NCBI GenBank assembly: GCA_947169115.1
Contig: CAMVOK010000003.1
Location: 62,001 to 126,000, forward strand
Direction of reading: 5' to 3'
Source of the DNA: an uncultured Prevotellaceae bacterium
GTDB taxonomy: Bacteria; Bacteroidota; Bacteroidia; Bacteroidales; Bacteroidaceae
Length of the DNA: 64,000 bases
Program-made: the position numbers and the translations under genes
The notes under the pieces: model-generated
Told to the model about the DNA's origin: nothing
The model's database searches: none
What the model saw: the letters and a program-made list of their open reading frames with translations, nothing else
Shown: in pieces, positions 35,952 to 44,884 of the stretch
Layout of the letters: each line of letters begins with the position of its first letter
Numbering within the stretch: the stretch's first letter is position 1

Positions 35952-37304
35952 AATTTTTATTTTTTGATTATTACTGATTCTGTTCAGGTATGCTTTGATG
36001 ATGGCAGCGCGAGTGATATGTACTGCACCCTTGTCCTTGTCGCTTGATTCCGCACGAATGCGGCGGATACACGAAGCAAAGAGCGTTTGCGGATAAGGAA
36101 TACCTTGGAAGATACTCTTCACCAAAGCATCGGGGAGATTGGGAGTTGCGTCTGCAACCTTCCCCCCAAGCGTAACTGTGCTGAGCATGTTACGCAGACT
36201 CATATAGGGCTTCTTCTCTAGTCGAGTGTCCGCAACTTCCATATCGTCGAAGTGCTTGCAAATTGTGCCTGCAAATTCTTTCAAAGGAATCTCTGCCCAA
36301 TAAACTACGGCAATTCGTGCGGAATTGAGGGAAAGTCCTAGAATATAGAATTTGTCTTCCGAGGTGGTTTTGATTTCTCCCGAATAGATAGCATTAAAGA
36401 CTTTGCGCACTTGTTCTATGTTCCTATTGGGATCATCTTCTTTTTCGCTAAAGCCAAACAAGTTAAAGATGCTTTCTTCGGTCTTAATACCTGCTTCATC
36501 GTTCTTGGAAGCCCAGAAGACGAAGGTGCGGGAACCGACTGCGAATTTGTTGCGCGAATCAGGTTCTAAAAGATGATTAAGCGCCGTTGTATAGGCAAAC
36601 TCCGCATCCTCGCTGACTGGAGCATTGAAGCCTTTTGATTTGCCATACGAATCGTAGCCCTTATCTTCTTGAAACGAAACAAGCGCTGCAAAGGAGTTGC
36701 CTTGCAGGGGTGTCCTTGTGTGAATCCTTGCAGTTTTGCCATTTCGACCTGTAATCAGGCAGATTTGCCCCTTCTTGTCCGTCTCCTCACCATCGAGCAA
36801 ATTGAGGAGTTCTTGCTTTTCCGCAACAATTTTAGTGTCGCCTTCCAACAAGAACGAGAAGGCCGAGTATTTTTTGCTTTGTGTTTTATCTATCTCAGGC
36901 CACAGTGGGTCACTCTGCATCTGGGCAAGAATGTCGGATTGCTCTTGCTGGTAGAACTTGTATACTGCGGCGAGGTCTGCATTGTCTGGCTTTGCCTCAT
37001 AGATTTCTTTTACCTTGTCTTTGAAGGTCTGATATTGGGGCATTACATCCCCCTTTTCAGAATAGCCGAAAACATAGCCGCTGTTGTCATAGAGATAGTT
37101 GGCTGCCAGCCCACTGGTGCGCCCTATGTGTTTCTTCACTAGAAACTTCTGGGCGTGTTGGTTGTCTATTCGGCGGTCTTCGAAACGGAGGAAATGGCCA
37201 TCCTTGTCAATAACAATGGGAAAACCTATTTCCTTTAGTTCCAATCCTTTCTGCGGAAGGTCGCCGCAGCGATGGTAATAGTCATAAAGAGCCTTCAGTA
37301 TCAT
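35589..37304 (-). CDS. cas8c: Cascade large subunit Cas8c (Csd1)
   Basis: A 571-residue protein matching Csd1/Cas8c in length and in scattered motifs (MILKALYDYYHRCGDLP at the start, GRTSGLAANYLYDN, LAKLQDNSGYVFGY-like region, VGSRTFVFWA, LGLSLNSARIAVVYW, ITRAAIIKAYLNR). It recognises the PAM and recruits Cas3. It overlaps cas5 by 4 nt (ATGA). An internal ATG at codon 452 probably yields a separate Cas11c subunit. Confidence 0.95.
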   Translation of the reverse strand: MILKALYDYYHRCGDLPQKGLELKEIGFPIVIDKDGHFLRFEDRRIDNQHAQKFLVKKHIGRTSGLAANYLYDNSGYVFGYSEKGDVMPQYQTFKDKVKEIYEAKPDNADLAAVYKFYQQEQSDILAQMQSDPLWPEIDKTQSKKYSAFSFLLEGDTKIVAEKQELLNLLDGEETDKKGQICLITGRNGKTARIHTRTPLQGNSFAALVSFQEDKGYDSYGKSKGFNAPVSEDAEFAYTTALNHLLEPDSRNKFAVGSRTFVFWASKNDEAGIKTEESIFNLFGFSEKEDDPNRNIEQVRKVFNAIYSGEIKTTSEDKFYILGLSLNSARIAVVYWAEIPLKEFAGTICKHFDDMEVADTRLEKKPYMSLRNMLSTVTLGGKVADATPNLPDALVKSIFQGIPYPQTLFASCIRRIRAESSDKDKGAVHITRAAIIKAYLNRISNNQKIKIMLDKENTNQGYLCGRLFAVLDKIQEEANNMHSIRERYMNSASSTPAAVFSTILNLSSHHFDNLKSEGRKIYFEKLKQEIISKIDAEGFKSQLDLQDQGRFFIGYYHQRQDFYTKNEDNNE

Positions 37305-38005
37305 CGTAGTATCTCCTCACTGTCTTTAGGTGGAACAATAATAACGCCGTTCTCCATCTTTGCCCGATAGAACATTGCGGGAGGATTGTTGATGTCCTTC
37401 TCGAAATCCATGTCGTAGAGCATGATGCCGAGGTCACGGCTGTCGTTGATGGGCGCATCAAGGATGTCAGTGTCAGGGTTGATTAACTTGAATAAGGCAG
37501 AACACTCGCGAGTTCCCAAGTAGGGCTGTGTGAAGCACTGCCCCTTACTGGCACGGCGCTCGAACATTGCGTTGTACTTGCCGTGATTCTCGTCTTTTCG
37601 CAGCAGTTCTGCCTCTTCCGTATCAATTGTAGGATTCGCAGTTTCCGCTCTCTTCCATTGAGGAATGAATACCAACTTGGCATACAAGCGATACCTAACA
37701 TCACGCAACATTAGCGTGTTTTTTGGTTGGCGATTCTTAACATCGTCAACGAAAATAGTTTTCTTGCCTGCCACAGCCCCCACCTCATTTCTTTTAATAG
37801 AAGTCCATTTGATGGGGTTCAGCACTTCAATCTTCGTCACTTGCCAACGAATGGCAGGTTTCCAGAAGATGGCCTCGAAGATGGCGCGAGCGGCAGATGG
37901 GGTAATAACATCATAGCTTACGCGTTCCACCTTTAGTTCGGGACGAGTAAAGCAGGCTATTGGCCCCCAAACTTCCAAACAAAATTCTTTATCTGTATAT
38001 TCCAT
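37301..38005 (-). CDS. cas5c: crRNA-processing endoribonuclease Cas5c
   Basis: A 234-residue RAMP protein. In subtype I-C, which lacks Cas6, Cas5c cuts the repeat and stays on the crRNA 5' handle. The start FCLEVWGPIACFTRPELKVERVSYDVITPSAARAI is diagnostic of Cas5c. It has the FWKPAIRW segment and several candidate catalytic Tyr, Lys and His residues. It lies 3 nt after cas3 and overlaps cas8c by 4 nt. Confidence 0.96.
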   Translation of the reverse strand: MEYTDKEFCLEVWGPIACFTRPELKVERVSYDVITPSAARAIFEAIFWKPAIRWQVTKIEVLNPIKWTSIKRNEVGAVAGKKTIFVDDVKNRQPKNTLMLRDVRYRLYAKLVFIPQWKRAETANPTIDTEEAELLRKDENHGKYNAMFERRASKGQCFTQPYLGTRECSALFKLINPDTDILDAPINDSRDLGIMLYDMDFEKDINNPPAMFYRAKMENGVIIVPPKDSEEILR

Positions 38006-38008
38006 AGT

Positions 38009-40192
38009 TTATATAATGTATGTTTCTTCTAACCATTGATTATCAATGGTCAATCCCGTGTCTGATTTATAGAAACATGGATTGGTGATAATATAAATGT
38101 TCTCGAAGGGTTCCTCTATCGCTCCAATGCCTTGCAGTTTCTGGAAATCTCGTTCGCGTATGTTGACAGTATATTGTGCCAACTTCTTCATCAGGGAATA
38201 GGTTGGCCCTTGTGAGGCAAGTTGCTGACAAAGGTCGGCGCTCTCACCCCAATTTACAATGACTGATGTCGTTTGGTCATCAATCAAATGAAATTTGTTT
38301 GCCGCTTCCTCAAACTCGCACTCTGGTTTGTAAAGCAGTTCCTTGATTTTTTTATTGTCGAAATTATCGATGCGCGAATGCAGTTGTCTAAAGTAGCAAG
38401 TCATTGCTTCAGGAGAGAACCAGTCATGCTGCTGTCCCATGTTCAAACGCGCATTGTTGGTTTGAGTGATGAAGCCTGGAGGTAAGGGATGTTCTTTGCC
38501 CAAACTAAATACATAAGTATTGCAGAGTTTCTGCTTCCCTTCGCGATTGCAGCGACCAGCGGCTTGCAATATGGAATCGAGACCTGCCTCCTGACGATAG
38601 ACGACGGGGAAATCTATATCGACGCCAGCCTCTATCAATTGAGTGGCAATGACTCGAATAGGCAAGTCCACCTGAGTCTTTAGTGTTTCTTTAATGTGCT
38701 CTATGGTGGCAGAAACATGAATGGGGCACATCATACGGGAAAGATGCAGACAAATGCCCTCTTTGGGCAGTCGGTCGTAGATCTCCTTCGCATCGCTGCG
38801 AGTGTTTACAATGCACAGCACCTTTTGATGTTTGCTCACTTCTTCTGCTATCTCGTCGTAACTGCGCGCACCCTTTATAAATTGCAATTCCACTCGACGC
38901 AGTTTCTCATGTAACTGCGCCTCTTCGGGAATGATTTCGCGAACTGAAGGTAGTGCTTCGAAACTTGCCATTGGGTTTGCTCCCTCAATCTTCCCGTTTA
39001 GAATGGGTTGGCTGGCAGTGGTGAAGAGAACTGATGTCCCAAAAACGCGCTGAAGTGTATCAAGGCTATTGACAATAGGTTGATAAAAGTCCAAAGGCAA
39101 GGTCTGAACCTCGTCAAGAATGAGAACACTCCTTACAATATTGTGTAACTTTCGGCAGTCGGAACGCTTGTTGCTGAAGAGCGACTCAAAGAGTTGAACA
39201 TTGGTCGTAACGATGATAGGATAATCCCAGTTCTCGGTAGCGAGATGCAAACGCTCGCGGAGTTTCCAGTCTTTTATATCTTCGGGGTTGACATTGGAAT
39301 GGTGTTCTAGCACATTATCCTCGCCGAAGATGCGTTTAAGTGTTGCAGCCGTTTGTACAATGATGCTGGTGTAAGGAATAGCGATGATGATACGTTGTAG
39401 ATTGTTCTTAACGGCATGATGCAAAGCCCAGAGCACTGAAGATAAAGTCTTTCCACCTCCAGTTGGAACTGTTAGACTATAGAACCCAACTTCGCTTTGA
39501 CTCTCTTTGACGCATTGCTCTTGCACATAGTTGCGAATGTGGTTAACCTCGGTGTCAGGTGCTTTCGTCTTTAATTCGTGCAGATGCTTTTCCATCATCT
39601 TCAAAAGCTCTGACATGGAGGTTTTGCAACCACGAAATCGAACTTGCGAGGGATTCATGAATGCTTCCGTGTCCAAACTATCAGCATCAACAAGGCAAGA
39701 GAAAAGCATCCGAACAAGATGGTGCAAGTCAAATGGTTTCAAGGCTGGCAACTTGGGGAAACTATAAGGGATGACATCATTGACAGTCACATCCTTGGGT
39801 ATTTCCCGTTTCGTTTCCTCAACGTAGTCGCAATAATCATAGAGACCACGATGATGACCTGCGATAGGTTGCGCTATCAAGGGGGCAATTTGAGGATATT
39901 GCCTTTGGGCAATAATGGCCCCGACATATGCATGATGGGGGCCATTCAATTCGTGCGCATACTCCTCATTATAACCCGTAATTCCCTGTAAATACTTTTG
40001 CCACTCAACTTGCTCTTTGCCCTTATCGTGTAGCATTCCCATGATGTTTCCTATATCGCCAAAACCAAAAGCGGATGCGAAAACAGATGCTCGGCGAGCA
40101 ACACCTTGATTATGCTCGTCCGTTGTCTGGCATCTCCATTCTGTGTGCAGATTGTCTGGTTTTGCAATATGTGAGTATAGCATATAACTCAA
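38009..40192 (-). CDS. cas3: Cas3 helicase-nuclease
   Basis: A 727-residue protein. The N-terminal HD nuclease domain shows His in TDEHNQGVA, the HD pair in GMLHDKGKEQ and further His residues (PHHAYVGA, GHHRGLYDY). The SF2 helicase part has Walker A in PTGGGKTLSSVLWALHHA, the DEAH-equivalent DEVQTLPLD, motif III TTASQP, and motif VI AAGRCNREGK. It unwinds and degrades the target strand after Cascade binding. It is the first gene of the cas operon, 20 nt after a probable promoter. Confidence 0.97.
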   Translation of the reverse strand: MSYMLYSHIAKPDNLHTEWRCQTTDEHNQGVARRASVFASAFGFGDIGNIMGMLHDKGKEQVEWQKYLQGITGYNEEYAHELNGPHHAYVGAIIAQRQYPQIAPLIAQPIAGHHRGLYDYCDYVEETKREIPKDVTVNDVIPYSFPKLPALKPFDLHHLVRMLFSCLVDADSLDTEAFMNPSQVRFRGCKTSMSELLKMMEKHLHELKTKAPDTEVNHIRNYVQEQCVKESQSEVGFYSLTVPTGGGKTLSSVLWALHHAVKNNLQRIIIAIPYTSIIVQTAATLKRIFGEDNVLEHHSNVNPEDIKDWKLRERLHLATENWDYPIIVTTNVQLFESLFSNKRSDCRKLHNIVRSVLILDEVQTLPLDFYQPIVNSLDTLQRVFGTSVLFTTASQPILNGKIEGANPMASFEALPSVREIIPEEAQLHEKLRRVELQFIKGARSYDEIAEEVSKHQKVLCIVNTRSDAKEIYDRLPKEGICLHLSRMMCPIHVSATIEHIKETLKTQVDLPIRVIATQLIEAGVDIDFPVVYRQEAGLDSILQAAGRCNREGKQKLCNTYVFSLGKEHPLPPGFITQTNNARLNMGQQHDWFSPEAMTCYFRQLHSRIDNFDNKKIKELLYKPECEFEEAANKFHLIDDQTTSVIVNWGESADLCQQLASQGPTYSLMKKLAQYTVNIRERDFQKLQGIGAIEEPFENIYIITNPCFYKSDTGLTIDNQWLEETYII

Positions 40193-40211
40193 TTTTATAG
40201 TTTTATGACAA

Positions 40212-40219
40212 CAAAGTTA
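40212..40219 (-). promoter_or_regulatory. -7 box of the cas operon
   Basis: TAACTTTG on the minus strand, 20 nt before cas3. Just upstream, cttgt (about 40228) and acaag (about 40249) form an interrupted inverted repeat where a regulator could bind. Confidence 0.6.
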
Positions 40220-40250
40220 GCAATACCTTGTTGCGAATTGTGTTACAAGC

Positions 40251-41183
40251 TTAACTTTTTTGTACAAATTTCAATTTTTTATAAAGATTTGCTGCTTGAA
40301 GGTGTTCTTCGCAGACCCTTTCCCTTACAGATTCGGGGGAAAGGACCTCGATTCTATTGCCTTTCGAGAGGAGTTCGGCTATGAAATCATGTGAGGGCCG
40401 GATATAAAACTTGTAGTCTGTATAGTTCTCACCTTCCTTCAGTACTTCCTGGGTATGATGTAGTGGAAGGTCACGGATGTATTTGCTTTCGTCTCCAAAC
40501 GCACGAATGACGACACGTATGGGTTTCTCTGTATCACTAATGAATATACCAAAAGAATCCGTGAATATACTCTCCGCACGAAAACCTTTTGGTAGTTCAA
40601 ATTCTTGATCTGTGATAGATAGTTGACTGATACGATCAAAAGCGAAGACCTTATAAGGTAATGGCTTGTTCCTGATGTTATAATCGATAACATACCATCG
40701 TTGATGGAATAGTTTGATGCAACATGGTGAGACAAGCCTCTGTTTAGCTACAGCATCTATGTGTTTTTTATATAGGAAAGAGATACATCTTTGTTGCTTG
40801 ATCGCATCAAGGATGAGACTTAGCGTTTTCCCCTCACAGGGTATGTTTTCTAAAAGGATGTGGTCTTGTAATGACAAACTTTCGCTGACTATATTGCTGA
40901 CTGTCAATGTAGATAACATCCATCGTTGTATAGTATTGTCATGTAGTACTTGACGATTACTAATAAAATACCGATTAGTTCTACGATTGCATTCTATGTC
41001 AATGCCAAAAGTTTCTGCCAATGCATTCTTATAGCGTATGAAAGTGTAACGAGACAACTCAACTCCGCCACTCATTTCTGTTCTGACCCAACGATTGTTA
41101 ATTTCTTCTAAACTTATTGGGCCATTCTGTTTAATGGTGTCCAAAAGCCAAACATATAGATACAGTAGGTTGTAGCTTTTCAT
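40251..41183 (-). CDS. WYL-domain transcriptional regulator next to the cas operon
   Basis: About 310 residues from MKSYNLLYLYVW; an ATG nine codons earlier (41210) is an alternative. The N-terminal part is a winged helix (SLEEINNRWV ... SRYTFIRYKNALAETFG). The middle carries the WYL motif, here as RWYVIDYN, with HIDAVAKQRLVSPCCIKLFHQ before it. The C-terminal WCX-like extension follows (PIRVVIRAFGDESKYIRDLPLHHTQ). WYL proteins sense nucleotides or nucleic-acid ends and frequently repress CRISPR and phage-defence operons. It lies 58 nt upstream of cas3 on the same strand, with a cas promoter between. A 7-bp inverted repeat in its own leader (41231-41237 with 41249-41255) suggests autoregulation. 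Confidence 0.88.
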   Translation of the reverse strand: MKSYNLLYLYVWLLDTIKQNGPISLEEINNRWVRTEMSGGVELSRYTFIRYKNALAETFGIDIECNRRTNRYFISNRQVLHDNTIQRWMLSTLTVSNIVSESLSLQDHILLENIPCEGKTLSLILDAIKQQRCISFLYKKHIDAVAKQRLVSPCCIKLFHQRWYVIDYNIRNKPLPYKVFAFDRISQLSITDQEFELPKGFRAESIFTDSFGIFISDTEKPIRVVIRAFGDESKYIRDLPLHHTQEVLKEGENYTDYKFYIRPSHDFIAELLSKGNRIEVLSPESVRERVCEEHLQAANLYKKLKFVQKS

Positions 41184-41210
41184 GGGGCTTAATGAATAAT
41201 GCTGAAACAA

Positions 41211-41513
41211 ATGTATGAATAATCCGTGGAATATGCATAATATTTGTGTGCATATTTGTTTATGCTACAGCAAAGATACTAATTTTAAAGCAAATCACAA
41301 CTTTAATATACACTATTTCCATCAAAAGGGCATAGTAAAAAACGAAAAAGTGTGATTTCTTCAGAAAAGATGTTGAATAACTTGTATGTATAACGGGAAT
41401 GTTATATCTTTGTGGTAAAACCTAGCTTAATGAAGAGGATTCTAAGTCAATCTGGCGAATAGCTTATCTGATGCCAAAGGATAAAAGAAATGTATGAATA
41501 AAATTATAAGATT
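41211..41513. promoter_or_regulatory. Divergent regulatory region between the WYL and HicB-like genes
   Basis: TATCTTTG on the minus strand at 41271-41278 serves the WYL gene, with the atatgca/tgcatat inverted repeat (41231-41255) in its leader. TATCTTTG on the plus strand at 41405-41412 serves the HicB-like gene, leaving a leader of about 100 nt that contains a 10-codon open frame (MKRILSQSGE). Confidence 0.6.
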
Positions 41514-41912
41514 ATGATAGTAGCAATAGAAAAACAGAATGATGGCACCTATATAGCCTACAATATGGGATGTGACAAGTTCACGGCAATAGGTTCAGGT
41601 GCAACCATTACAGAGGCAAAGGAGGATTATTTCAACAGTATTGAAGAAATGAAAGAAACATATATGGAACACGGGGATGAAGTTCCGGCAGAATTGATTG
41701 AGGCTCCCACATTCAAGTTTGATTTGTCGTCATTCTTTGACTATTACTCTTTCATTAATGTGACGGCCTTTGCAAAGATGATTGGTATTAACGGTTCATT
41801 AATGCGCCAGTATAAGAAGGGAGATACCTATATTTCCAACTCTCAACTTGAGAAGATACAGGCTTTTGTGAACAGGATGGGAACAGATTTTCAAAGTCTG
41901 CGCCTCATATGA
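41514..41912 (+). CDS. Orphan HicB-like antitoxin with C-terminal helix-turn-helix
   Basis: A 132-residue protein. Residues about 1-60 match the HicB partial RNase H-like fold: IEKQNDGTYIAYNMGCDKFTAIGSGATITEAKEDYFNSI. Residues about 80-132 form a small DNA-binding domain (FAKMIGINGSLMRQYKKGDTYISNSQLEKIQAFV). HicB normally neutralises the HicA mRNA interferase encoded next to it. I find no HicA reading frame on either side, so this is a solitary antitoxin or regulator in the defence island. Confidence 0.75.
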   Translation: MIVAIEKQNDGTYIAYNMGCDKFTAIGSGATITEAKEDYFNSIEEMKETYMEHGDEVPAELIEAPTFKFDLSSFFDYYSFINVTAFAKMIGINGSLMRQYKKGDTYISNSQLEKIQAFVNRMGTDFQSLRLI

Positions 41913-41922
41913 CAAAGTTGGT

Positions 41923-42110
41923 GCTGTTCGTCGGGATTTCCGACAAACTGCATCCTTATCTTTAAGACAATGACAGGTTGCCCCGAGGCTGCATGAAATT
42001 GTTGGATTTCATCCGACCTTTTCCTTGCCTCGGCATAGTCCAAACGAGTTTGACCTCTGCTCTCGGCTGCATGAAAATATTCGCAGAATTTGCGAATCTG
42101 TTGGAGTTTT
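41923..42110. repeat. Hairpin-rich gap with a RhuM-gene-like fragment
   Basis: 41923-41958 shares about 32 of 33 bp with the palindrome inside the RhuM gene (on the minus strand it would read KDAVCRKSRRTA). Next come two ggctgcatgaaa motifs (41988, 42066), the ctcggcata...caaac-ga-gtttg...ctgctctcg motif (42031-42066), and the HigA operator candidate. Confidence 0.65.
42079..42097 (+). promoter_or_regulatory. Candidate HigA operator
   Basis: Perfect inverted repeat attcgca / tgcgaat with a 5-bp centre. It overlaps the -33 box (TTTG, 42089-42092) of the higBA promoter, the position expected for autorepression. Confidence 0.6.
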
Positions 42111-42120
42111 ATTATCTTTG
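42089..42120 (+). promoter_or_regulatory. higBA promoter
   Basis: TTTG (42089-42092), 20-bp spacer, TATCTTTG (42113-42120), 20 nt before the higB ATG. Confidence 0.7.
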
Positions 42121-42140
42121 TGCCATGATATTAAGGAGTA

Positions 42141-42449
42141 ATGGAGATATTGTTTGAAAAGGACTATCTGCGTGAGTTGTTTTATGATGGCGTGACAAGT
42201 GACAGACATCATCGCTACCAACCAGATATAGTAAGAAGATATGTGCGTGTGATTAATACCCTTGAGTCTGTGGATAAACCTTCTGATCTTTTCCGTTATC
42301 GTTCGCTTCATTATGAGAGACTAATTGGCGACAAAGCTGGTCTGGAATCGGTGCGGGTAAACAAGCAATACCGCATTGAGTTCAAGTCAACATCAGAGGG
42401 CGAGGTTACTGTTTGCAATATCATAGAATTGTCGAACCATTATAAATAA
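42141..42449 (+). CDS. higB: HigB-type toxin (RelE superfamily)
   Basis: A 102-residue protein of normal HigB length. HigB is a ribosome-dependent mRNA interferase. It has the typical layout: EYLRELFYDG start-like helix, RRYVRVINTLESV, then DLFRYRSLHYERLIGDKAGLESVRVNKQYRIEFK, which carries the basic and aromatic residues of the RelE fold, and a final strand VTVCNIIELSNHYK. The toxin gene precedes the antitoxin, as usual for higBA, and the pair is separated by 9 nt. Confidence 0.9.
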   Translation: MEILFEKDYLRELFYDGVTSDRHHRYQPDIVRRYVRVINTLESVDKPSDLFRYRSLHYERLIGDKAGLESVRVNKQYRIEFKSTSEGEVTVCNIIELSNHYK

Positions 42450-42458
42450 GGTTAGAAT

Positions 42459-42770
42459 ATGGGAAATTTAGGTTACGGAGCATATCCCACTCATCCAGGA
42501 GAGGTGTTGAAGGAGGAGATAGAGGAACGTGGTATCAGTCAACGACAGTTGGCAGAGAACATGGGCTTGACCTATTCTGTTGTGAATGAGATTCTGAACG
42601 CTCGTCGTCCCCTGACGGCAAAGACAGCGTTGATGTTTGAGGCTGCCCTTGACGTGCCTGCTGACTCGCTGATGTTTCTGCAGACCAAATACAACATGCA
42701 GACAGCGCGAAAGGATTCGACACTGACAAATATGCTGAAAGGAATAAGAAAGATAGCAGCTGTGTTCTAA
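42459..42770 (+). CDS. higA: HigA-type antitoxin
   Basis: A 103-residue Cro/CI-type helix-turn-helix protein. The family start AYPTHPGEVLKEEIEERGISQRQLAENMGLTYSVVNEIL is plain, with GISQRQLAENMGL as the DNA-binding HTH, followed by NARRPLTAKTALMFEAALDVPADSL. It neutralises HigB and represses the operon. The essential gene der begins 27 nt after its stop without a convincing promoter. Confidence 0.92.
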   Translation: MGNLGYGAYPTHPGEVLKEEIEERGISQRQLAENMGLTYSVVNEILNARRPLTAKTALMFEAALDVPADSLMFLQTKYNMQTARKDSTLTNMLKGIRKIAAVF

Positions 42771-42797
42771 CACAAAAAAAGGAAAAAGATTTGCATT

Positions 42798-44111
42798 ATG
42801 AGTAATCTGGTAGCTATAGTGGGACGCCCGAACGTGGGCAAGAGCACATTGTTTAACAGACTGACGCAGACGCGCCACGCCATCGTGAGCGACGAGGCGG
42901 GAACTACGCGCGACCGACAATACGGAAAGTGCGAGTGGACGGGCAAGGAGTTTTCCGTCGTAGATACAGGCGGATGGGTGGTGAACTCGGACGACATCTT
43001 CGAGGAGGAGATTCGTAAGCAGGTGACGGTGGCCACGGAGGAGGCTGATGTCATCCTGTTTCTCGTGGATGTGCAGAACGGCGTGACTGACCTCGACAGC
43101 GAGGTGGCTGCCATACTGAGACGGACAAAGAAACCGACCATACTGGTGGCGAACAAGACGGACAACAACGATCAGCAGTATCTGGCTGCTGAGTTCTACT
43201 CGCTGGGTCTGGGCGACCCCTGGTGTATATCCTCGGCCACGGGCAGCGGCACGGGCGACTTGCTGGACCACATCGTTGAGTGTCTGCCCAAGCAGCCCGA
43301 CGAGGGGGCGGAGAGTGAGATTCCGCGATTTGCCGTGGTGGGCAGACCGAACGTGGGGAAGAGCAGTCTGGTGAATGCCTTCATCGGTGAGGAACGCCAC
43401 ATCGTGACGGACATTGCGGGGACGACGCGCGACAGCATATATACGAGGTTTAACAAGTTCGGGCTCGACTTCTTCCTCGTGGATACGGCCGGCATACGCC
43501 GCAAGAACAAGGTGAGCGAGGACCTGGAGTTCTACAGCGTGATGCGGAGCATACGAGCCATAGAGAACTCGGATGTGTGCATCCTGATGATTGACGCGAC
43601 GCGCGGCATCGAAGGGCAGGACATGAACATCTTCCAGCTCATACAGAAGAACCAGAAGAGCCTCGTAGTAGTGGTGAACAAATGGGACTTGGTGCCGGAG
43701 AAGGACCAGAAGGTGATGGACACCTTCATCGAGGCTATACGCAACCGCATGGCTCCGTTTACCGACTTCCCCATCGTCTTTGCCTCGGCCATGACGAAGC
43801 AGCGCATCTTCAAGATTCTGGAGACGGCCAAGCAGGTCTATGACAACCGCGTGCGCCGCGTGGGTACCACCCGACTGAACGAGGAGATGCTGCCTCTGAT
43901 AGAGGCGTTCCCGCCACCATCGATGAAGGGTAAGTACATCAAGATTAAGTATTGTACGCAGATTCCCGATACGCGCGTGCCGACGTTTGTCTTCTATGCC
44001 AACCTGCCGCAATACGTGAGGGAGCCTTACCGCCGTTTCCTGGAGAACAAGATTCGGGAACGCTGGCAGTTTACGGGATGCCCCATGAATATCTTTGTAA
44101 GGCAGAAGTGA
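42798..44111 (+). CDS. der: GTPase Der (EngA)
   Basis: A 437-residue protein with two tandem G domains and a C-terminal KH-like domain, required for 50S ribosome assembly. First domain: GRPNVGKST (G1), DTGGW (G3), NKTD (G4). Second domain: [21 protein letters not shown]. The C-terminal domain ends [16 protein letters not shown]. The ATG follows an A-rich ribosome-binding region 27 nt after higA. A weak AAGATTTG at 42786-42793 is the only nearby box, so der probably depends on the higBA transcript. Copy B of the dispersed repeat follows the stop. Confidence 0.96.
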   Translation: MSNLVAIVGRPNVGKSTLFNRLTQTRHAIVSDEAGTTRDRQYGKCEWTGKEFSVVDTGGWVVNSDDIFEEEIRKQVTVATEEADVILFLVDVQNGVTDLDSEVAAILRRTKKPTILVANKTDNNDQQYLAAEFYSLGLGDPWCISSATGSGTGDLLDHIVECLPKQPDEGAESEIPRFAVVGRPNVGKSSLVNAFIGEERHIVTDIAGTTRDSIYTRFNKFGLDFFLVDTAGIRRKNKVSEDLEFYSVMRSIRAIENSDVCILMIDATRGIEGQDMNIFQLIQKNQKSLVVVVNKWDLVPEKDQKVMDTFIEAIRNRMAPFTDFPIVFASAMTKQRIFKILETAKQVYDNRVRRVGTTRLNEEMLPLIEAFPPPSMKGKYIKIKYCTQIPDTRVPTFVFYANLPQYVREPYRRFLENKIRERWQFTGCPMNIFVRQK

Positions 44112-44121
44112 ATGGGGAGAG

Positions 44122-44314
44122 GTTTAGAGGTTTAGGGATTTAGAGGAGAGAAGATAGAGGAGAGAGGATAGAGGAGAGAGGATAGAGGAGAGAGGTCACT
44201 TTTGCAACTTGTCATCCAGTCTAATACATACCTCTTCTCACTATTCACTTCTCACTTCTCACAACAAATTGGTAAATGGTAAATGATAAAATGGTAAATG
44301 CGAGATGTTCAATA
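44122..44314 (+). repeat. Dispersed intergenic repeat, copy B
   Basis: Same modules in the same order as copy A read on its minus strand: GTTTAGAGGTTTAGGG, a 14-bp AGAGGAGAGAGGAT-type minisatellite (about three units, one more than copy A), a nearly identical unique core (44166-44229), TCACTTCTC repeats and GGTAAATGG repeats running into the first codons of the next gene. Confidence 0.85.
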
Positions 44315-44688
44315 ATAGAATTTTAATATTTTTCTTGTTTCTTTGTCTCGTTAGCAGTTGCAAGAAGGAGGATAAGAATCCGTGCCAGGCTGCAGAGCAG
44401 TATTATGGCTATCTGATAAAGGGTAACGTGGAGGCTTACGTGCGCCACATCCATGACTATGACCAGATGGACGAGGGGTATCGCAGTCAGCTCAAGGACA
44501 TGTTCTTGCAGTATCTCGACCGCGAGGAACAGATTCACGGGGGCATAGTGTCGGCACGCGCCTTGCGCGACACGCTCATCGACAGTGTGGAGGCTCACGT
44601 CTTCGTGGAGGTGCAGTTTGGCGACAGTACGTCGGAACAGGTGAGTCTGCCTCTTGTGCGCACGCCGAAGGGCTGGATGATGAGGTAG
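44305..44688 (+). CDS. Small lipoprotein, NTF2-like (DUF4878-type)
   Basis: A 127-residue lipoprotein with lipidated Cys19 in LCLVSSCKK. The mature part resembles the DUF4878/NTF2-like fold: an N-terminal helix CQAAEQYYGYLIKGNVEAYVRHI, then helices and beta strands SVEAHVFVEVQFGDSTSEQVSLPLVRTPKGWMM. Many Bacteroidales have such small periplasmic or outer-membrane lipoproteins; their function is unknown. The first codons lie in the end of the dispersed repeat. A strong terminator follows. Confidence 0.75.
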   Translation: MFNNRILIFFLFLCLVSSCKKEDKNPCQAAEQYYGYLIKGNVEAYVRHIHDYDQMDEGYRSQLKDMFLQYLDREEQIHGGIVSARALRDTLIDSVEAHVFVEVQFGDSTSEQVSLPLVRTPKGWMMR

Positions 44689-44708
44689 GTTATTACTCAC
44701 AAATAACT

Positions 44709-44750
44709 CAGCAGGGTTGCCGGTATTCACTGGCAACCCTGCTGGTTTGT
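44709..44750 (+). terminator. Terminator after the small lipoprotein gene
   Basis: Perfect 13-bp stem (cagcagggttgcc / ggcaaccctgctg) with a 10-nt loop, then GTTTGTT. Confidence 0.9.
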
Positions 44751-44844
44751 TATGTGAGAAGGTGAGAAGGATTGGAGGTTTAGTAATTTAGAAGTTTAGA
44801 GGTTTAGAGGTTTAAAGGTTTAAAAGTTTAAGTGTTTAAGGTAT

Positions 44845-44876
44845 TCTCCCTCCCCAGGGAGGGCTGGGGTGGGCCT
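44845..44876 (+). repeat. G/C-rich palindromic element (copy 6)
   Basis: Arms ccctccc/gggaggg (44848-44863, 2-nt centre) followed by ctggggtgggcc, preceded by GTTTAAG-type repeats. It lies just after the GH95 stop and is inverted relative to copy 7 at the other end of that gene. Confidence 0.8.
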
Positions 44877-44884
44877 ATTATGCA

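Noticed and set aside
31691-40192. A CreTA-like toxin RNA guarding the cas operon (degenerate repeat between cas genes)
   Set aside because: I looked for repeat-like ATTGAAAC sequences in the intergenic parts and found none; cas genes are packed with gaps of 21 nt or less.
41923-41958. A second RhuM pseudogene
   Set aside because: Only about 35 bp match; nothing on either side resembles RhuM, so I report a shared sequence rather than a pseudogene.
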